A program made the translations under genes and the position numbers. DNA of 23,453 bases, taken from positions 1-23,453 of the forward strand of contig CABJCJ010000035.1 in NCBI GenBank assembly GCA_902364065.1, in the 5' to 3' direction. A model generated the notes under the pieces. It saw nothing but the letters and a program-made list of their open reading frames with translations, did no database searches and was not told the origin of the DNA. Origin of the DNA: Veillonellaceae bacterium SB90. Its GTDB lineage: Bacteria > Bacillota > Negativicutes > Selenomonadales > Selenomonadaceae. This document shows, piece after piece, positions 20,209-23,453 of this stretch. Each line of letters begins with the position of its first letter. Within the stretch, counting starts at the first letter, position 1.

Positions 20209-21216
20209 ATGGCAGATTATAAAGATGTTGTTGTCACGGCTGGTTCCGGCGGCTTTGGCGGCCCGCTGGTCCTGCATCCGGACGATAAGAAAAACAAGAT
20301 TGTCAACATCACGGGCGGCGTGGTTTCTCCAGTTTCTCAGAAACTTGCCGAGATGACGGGCTGCGAACTCGTTGACGGCTTCAAGACGAGCGTCCCTGAT
20401 GATGAAGTCCTGGCTGTCGTCATCGACTGCGGCGGCACGCTGCGTTGCGGCATCTATCCGCAGAAGCGCATCAACACGATCAACCTGAATCCGACTGGTC
20501 CGAGCGGCCCGCTCGCCCAGTACATCAAACCAGATATCTACGTTTCCGCTGTACGAGAAAAAAATCTGGCTTTCTCAGATGCTTCGGCGACGCCGGCTGC
20601 AACATCAGCGGCTGCGCCTAGTGAAACAGTGGTGCCGGCCAGCCAGGCCAAGTATGATACGTCGAAAAAGATTTCGGAACAACAGGGTGGCTTCATGGCC
20701 AAGGTTGGTCAGTTCATGGGCGGTATCGTTTCGGTCTTCTATCAGGCCGGCCGTGAGACGATCAACACGATGATCAAGACCATCCTGCCGTTCATGGCCT
20801 TCGTCTCGATGCTCATCGGCATCATCCTTTCCACCGGCATCGGCGATGTCATCGCACATCTGCTGGTTCCTCTGGCTGGCAACATCGGCGGCCTTATCAT
20901 CTTGTCGCTGATCTGCTCCTTCCCGTTCCTTTCTCCGTTCCTTGGACCGGGCGCCGTCATCGCACAGGTCATCGGCGTTCTCATCGGTGTGGAGATTGGC
21001 AAGGGCGCCATCCCGCCGCATCTTGCCCTGCCTGCGCTCTTCGCCATCAACGCCCAGTGCGCCTGCGACTTCATCCCGGTTGGCCTTGGCCTTGCCGAGG
21101 CAGAAGCACAGACCGTTGAAGTCGGTGTGCCGTCCGTCCTTTACTCCCGTTTCATCACGGGCCCGATTTCCGTCGTCCTTGCATGGCTCGCCAGCTTCGG
21201 CCTTTATGAGGCATAA
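20209..21216 (+). CDS. srlE: Glucitol/sorbitol PTS EIIBC component (SrlE)
   Basis: A 335-residue fusion of EIIB (about 1-125) and EIIC (about 160-335) parts, as in SrlE. The N-terminal [11 protein letters not shown] and the motif [18 protein letters not shown] (from about 72) carry the phosphorylated cysteine, probably C74. An Ala/Pro/Ser linker joins the domains. The C part has about four membrane helices ([40 protein letters not shown]) and ends [11 protein letters not shown]. It phosphorylates sorbitol to sorbitol-6-phosphate during import with SrlA and SrlB. The ATG at 20209 is preceded by AAGGAG at 9 bases; an in-frame ATG at 20191 is part of that leader. It lies 66 bases after srlA. Confidence 0.95.
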   Translation: MADYKDVVVTAGSGGFGGPLVLHPDDKKNKIVNITGGVVSPVSQKLAEMTGCELVDGFKTSVPDDEVLAVVIDCGGTLRCGIYPQKRINTINLNPTGPSGPLAQYIKPDIYVSAVREKNLAFSDASATPAATSAAAPSETVVPASQAKYDTSKKISEQQGGFMAKVGQFMGGIVSVFYQAGRETINTMIKTILPFMAFVSMLIGIILSTGIGDVIAHLLVPLAGNIGGLIILSLICSFPFLSPFLGPGAVIAQVIGVLIGVEIGKGAIPPHLALPALFAINAQCACDFIPVGLGLAEAEAQTVEVGVPSVLYSRFITGPISVVLAWLASFGLYEA

Positions 21217-21227
21217 GCTGCCGGCTG

Positions 21228-21260
21228 AACCCCATTAACCCAACTAACCCCCATTAACCC
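21228..21260. repeat. Duplicated AACCCC(C)ATTAACCC motif between srlE and srlB
   Basis: AACCCCATTAACCC (21228-21241) and AACCCCCATTAACCC (21246-21260) are near-identical direct copies in the gap. No hairpin or ORF is associated with them. The function, if any, is unknown; a local duplication is possible. Confidence 0.55.
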
Positions 21261-21299
21261 TTTGATTTTGCTTGATTGTCATTCAGGAGGAACACGATC

Positions 21300-21668
21300 A
21301 TGAAGAAATATTACAGCACGACAGTACAGGAGCTTGGCGAACAGGTCAACGCCTTCAAGGGCGCGGGCATGCTCATCATGTTCAACGAGAATGCGCCGCA
21401 GGAGCTCCGCGAATACTGCATCCTGCACCGCGGCAACAAGCTCGAGGATACGGTGCAGTCCGGTGATATCCTTAAGCTCGGCGATACTTCCTATAAGGTC
21501 GTGTTCGTCGGCAATCAGGTGCAGAAGAACCTCAAAGACCTCGGCCACATCACGCTGCGCTTCAATGCCAACAAAGACGGCGAGTCCCTCGAAGGCAGCC
21601 TCTACCTTGAGGAGAAGCCGGTCGCCGATGTAGCCCCCGGCGATGAGATCGCAATCTATCGCCCGTAA
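21300..21668 (+). CDS. srlB: Glucitol/sorbitol PTS EIIA component (SrlB)
   Basis: A 122-residue soluble EIIA of the glucitol family. It starts MKKYYSTTVQELGEQ. ELREYCILHRG (H43) and LGHITLRF (H83) are the conserved His-containing motifs, one of which is phosphorylated by HPr. VAPGDEIAIYRP is the end. It passes the phosphate to the cysteine of SrlE. The ATG at 21300 follows CAGGAGG at 8 to 10 bases. It is separated from srlE by 83 bases containing two copies of an AACCCC(C)ATTAACCC repeat. Confidence 0.92.
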   Translation: MKKYYSTTVQELGEQVNAFKGAGMLIMFNENAPQELREYCILHRGNKLEDTVQSGDILKLGDTSYKVVFVGNQVQKNLKDLGHITLRFNANKDGESLEGSLYLEEKPVADVAPGDEIAIYRP

Positions 21669-21744
21669 CCGGAACGCAAGATTCGTTACAGACGTTTGGC
21701 TACAAACAATAGGATTTTGATTAAGAGAATAGGAGACGATTAAT

Positions 21745-22563
21745 ATGACATCCTGGTTGAATCTGGAAGGTAAAACGGCAGTAGTAACGGGCGGTGCATC
21801 CGGCATCGGCAAGACGGTCGCCCAGTCGTTCCTCGATAACGGTGCGAACGTCGTGGTCTGCGACATGAACCCGAACGAGCCGGAATTCGAGCTCGGCGAA
21901 GGCAAGGGCAAGCTGCTCTATGTCGTGACCGATGTCACGAAGGCCGACAGCGTCAATGCCATGGTCGAGAAGGCCAAGGCAGAATTCGGCAAGCTCGACA
22001 TCCTCGTCAACAACGCCGGCATCAACATCCCGTGCCTGCTCGTCGACCCGAAGGATCCGCACGGCAAATACGAGCTCAGCGAGAAGATTTACGACAAGGT
22101 CACGAGCGTCAACATCAAGGGCGTTTATCTCATGGCACAGGCACTCGGCCATGAATTCGTCAAGAACGGCTCCGGCGTCATCATCAACATGAGCTCCGAG
22201 AGCGGCCTTGAAGGCTCCGAGGGCCAGGGCATCTACGCCGCAACCAAGAACGCTGTCAACTCCTTCACGCGTTCCTGGTCGAAAGAGCTCGGCCGCTACA
22301 ACGTCCGCGTGGTCGGCGTAGCCCCTGGCATTCTTGAGGCGACGGGCCTGCGCACGCTGGCTTATGAGGAAGCACTCTCCTACACGCGCGGCATCACGGT
22401 CGATGACCTGCGCAAGGGCTACAAGAGCACGAAGACGACGCCGCTCGGACGCAGCGGCAAGCTCACCGAGGTCGCAAACCTCGTCCTGTTCCTGGCAAGC
22501 GACCGTGCTTCCTACATCCATGGCGTTACGTACAACGTGGCCGGCGGCAAGACGAGAGGCTGA
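21745..22563 (+). CDS. srlD: Sorbitol-6-phosphate 2-dehydrogenase, SDR family (SorD-like)
   Basis: A 272-residue short-chain dehydrogenase oxidising sorbitol-6-phosphate to fructose-6-phosphate with NAD(P). It has the GGASGIG cofactor loop (16-22), NNAG (89-92), MSSES (149-153), and catalytic Y164 and K168 in YAATKNAV. The conserved stretches ESGLEGSEGQ, NSFTRSWSKELG, VGVAPGILEATGLRT and the C-terminal NVAGGKTRG closely recall SorD of sorbose operons rather than E. coli SrlD. The ATG at 21745 follows a GGAGACGATTAAT leader. It lies 76 bases after srlB. Confidence 0.93.
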   Translation: MTSWLNLEGKTAVVTGGASGIGKTVAQSFLDNGANVVVCDMNPNEPEFELGEGKGKLLYVVTDVTKADSVNAMVEKAKAEFGKLDILVNNAGINIPCLLVDPKDPHGKYELSEKIYDKVTSVNIKGVYLMAQALGHEFVKNGSGVIINMSSESGLEGSEGQGIYAATKNAVNSFTRSWSKELGRYNVRVVGVAPGILEATGLRTLAYEEALSYTRGITVDDLRKGYKSTKTTPLGRSGKLTEVANLVLFLASDRASYIHGVTYNVAGGKTRG

Positions 22564-22575
22564 TTCATTTCACGA

Positions 22576-22612
22576 CAAGGCACAGTCATTCCCCGGAATG
22601 GCTGCTGCCTTG
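22576..22612 (+). other. Hairpin between srlD and the aldolase gene
   Basis: CAAGGCA (22576-22582) pairs with TGCCTTG (22606-22612), and AGTCATTCC (22584-22592) pairs with GGAATGGCT (22595-22603) with one wobble. No T run follows, so it is not a normal intrinsic terminator. It may protect or process the operon mRNA. Confidence 0.6.
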
Positions 22613-22652
22613 CTTGTGGTTTACGAGAAAACGACGAAACAAGGGGATTTCT

Positions 22653-23330
22653 ATGAAACTCATTATCGATGATGCTGATGTCAAGGCTATTCGCCGCATC
22701 TGGGATTACTATCCGTGTGCCGGCGTGACGACGAACCCGAGTATCTTGGCCAAGAGCGGCCGGCCGCCGTTTGAGGTGCTGCGCGAGATTCGCACGATCA
22801 TCGGCTCGGATGCCCAGCTCCATGCTCAGGTCATCGCCCGTGAGGCTGATGGTATGGTCAAAGATGCCGAGCGCATCGTCAGGGAACTTGGCGACAACAC
22901 GTACGTCAAGGTGCCGTCGCTGCCGGAGGGTTTCAAGGCGATGAAGGCCCTGCATGCCAAAGGCATCAAAATCACGGCCACGGCCATCTACACGCCGATG
23001 CAGGGCTATCTTGCCGGCATGTGCGGCGCGCAGTACGCGGCTCCCTATGTCAACCGCATCGACAATATGGGCTACGACGGCATCAAGGTGGCCTGCGAGA
23101 TCCACGAGATCTACAAAAAGAATGACATCCCGTGCGAGGTGCTCGCCGCCAGCTTCAAAAACAGCCAGCAGGTCCTCGAGCTCTGCAAATACGGCATCGG
23201 CGCGGCCACCGTCGCCTGCTCCGTCATCGACAACTTCGTCAAGAACGCCGCCATCGACGAAGCCGTGGAAGCCTTCATCCACGACTTTGAAGGCCTGACG
23301 GCCAAAGGCACGACGATGAGCAGCTGCTGA
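22653..23330 (+). CDS. Fructose-6-phosphate aldolase/transaldolase-family protein
   Basis: A 225-residue TIM-barrel protein of the FSA/TalC type, shorter than classic transaldolase. Typical pieces are CAGVTTNPSIL, YVKVPSLPEG with the Schiff-base lysine at K86, KITATAIYTPMQGYLAG, YAAPYVNRIDNMGYDGI and VLAASFKN. FSA members interconvert fructose-6-phosphate with dihydroxyacetone and glyceraldehyde-3-phosphate. Here the enzyme lies behind the dehydrogenase making fructose-6-phosphate, so it may route sorbitol carbon past phosphofructokinase. Genuine transaldolase activity is the alternative. The ATG at 22653 has AAGGGG 6 bases upstream. It is the last gene of the operon, 89 bases after srlD, and is followed by a terminator. 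Confidence 0.88.
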   Translation: MKLIIDDADVKAIRRIWDYYPCAGVTTNPSILAKSGRPPFEVLREIRTIIGSDAQLHAQVIAREADGMVKDAERIVRELGDNTYVKVPSLPEGFKAMKALHAKGIKITATAIYTPMQGYLAGMCGAQYAAPYVNRIDNMGYDGIKVACEIHEIYKKNDIPCEVLAASFKNSQQVLELCKYGIGAATVACSVIDNFVKNAAIDEAVEAFIHDFEGLTAKGTTMSSC

Positions 23331-23338
23331 ATCACAGA

Positions 23339-23384
23339 CACAAAAATGCGACTCCACGCGTATGTTTGGAGTCGTATTTTTGTG
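23339..23384. terminator. Intrinsic terminator of the sorbitol operon
   Basis: CACAAAAATGCGACTCCA (23339-23356) pairs with 23367-23384 apart from one G.T wobble, with A and T runs on the two flanks. Confidence 0.9.
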
Positions 23385-23403
23385 CAAGAAATCGTGGTAT
23401 AAT
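23375..23403 (+). promoter_or_regulatory. Extended -10 promoter pointing out of the window
   Basis: TGgTATAAT (23395-23403) is a strong extended -10, with TATTTT at 23375-23380 as a weak -35 at 17 bases that overlaps the terminator. AGGAAAGGAGCATTCCT follows and may be a small hairpin in the leader. The gene itself lies beyond the right edge. Confidence 0.55.
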
Positions 23404-23453
23404 TTGGACAGGAAAGGAGCATTCCTGTAATTAGGAAATAGCGCCTTTGTGAA

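Noticed and set aside
21228..21260. AACCCC(C)ATTAACCC copies as a CRISPR-like or telomere-like array
   Set aside because: Only two copies with a 4-base gap; far too few and too short for an array.
1..23453. CRISPR array, tRNA or rRNA genes
   Set aside because: No regularly spaced repeats, cloverleaf with CCA-type acceptor, or conserved rRNA stretches were seen by eye on either strand.

Overview
The window looks like chromosome from a GC-rich Firmicute, most likely a member of the Negativicutes such as the Selenomonas/Mitsuokella group. This placement is an inference. It rests on GC-rich coding sequence, strong AGGAGG-type ribosome binding sites, intrinsic terminators with T runs, AT-rich promoters, and a gene set that includes PcrA, RecD2, ABC-F, YibE/F and a Gut-type phosphotransferase system. 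No rRNA, tRNA or CRISPR array was seen.

Layout. Bases 1-530 hold the 3' end of an IscB-like RNA-guided nuclease gene with a hairpin behind it. Bases 573-4791 are an ABC-F ATPase followed by the helicase RecD2. A small exported protein (4918-5169) converges on a YibE/F membrane protein (5276-6409, minus strand), which is preceded by a 46-codon signal-peptide-like ORF and a 14-bp hairpin. PcrA/UvrD helicase (6795-8963), an MFS exporter (9059-10291) and a two-helix membrane protein with a five-residue repeat (10331-10741) follow. A gutted alpha/beta hydrolase gene (10839-11179) then converges on a NiaP-like transporter (11247-12593, minus). A perfect 22-bp palindrome lies between divergent promoters for that transporter and for thiD (12895-13713); thiD is followed by a secreted SGNH hydrolase (13759-15147).

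Bases 15312-17886 are accessory. On the minus strand lie a 44-codon gene with its own promoter, inverted repeat and terminator, a membrane-anchored heavy-metal-binding protein, and an IS607-type element. The element has an apparently intact tnpB, a candidate reRNA at the tnpB 3' end, and a tnpA with an internal out-of-frame deletion. Beyond tnpA sit a perfect 52-bp AT-only palindrome and a good sigma-A promoter whose spacer carries a CsoR-like operator. One reading is that the element split a copper-type promoter from the metal-binding gene.

Bases 18146-23330 form a sorbitol (glucitol) operon: SorC-family regulator, GutM, EIIC, EIIBC, EIIA, a SorD-like sorbitol-6-phosphate dehydrogenase and a fructose-6-phosphate-aldolase-like enzyme. 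Sorbitol would be imported as sorbitol-6-phosphate, oxidised to fructose-6-phosphate and possibly cleaved to dihydroxyacetone and glyceraldehyde-3-phosphate. TCACATAWGTGA-type palindromes before the regulator gene are the likely operators. The operon ends in a strong terminator, and a new promoter points out of the window.
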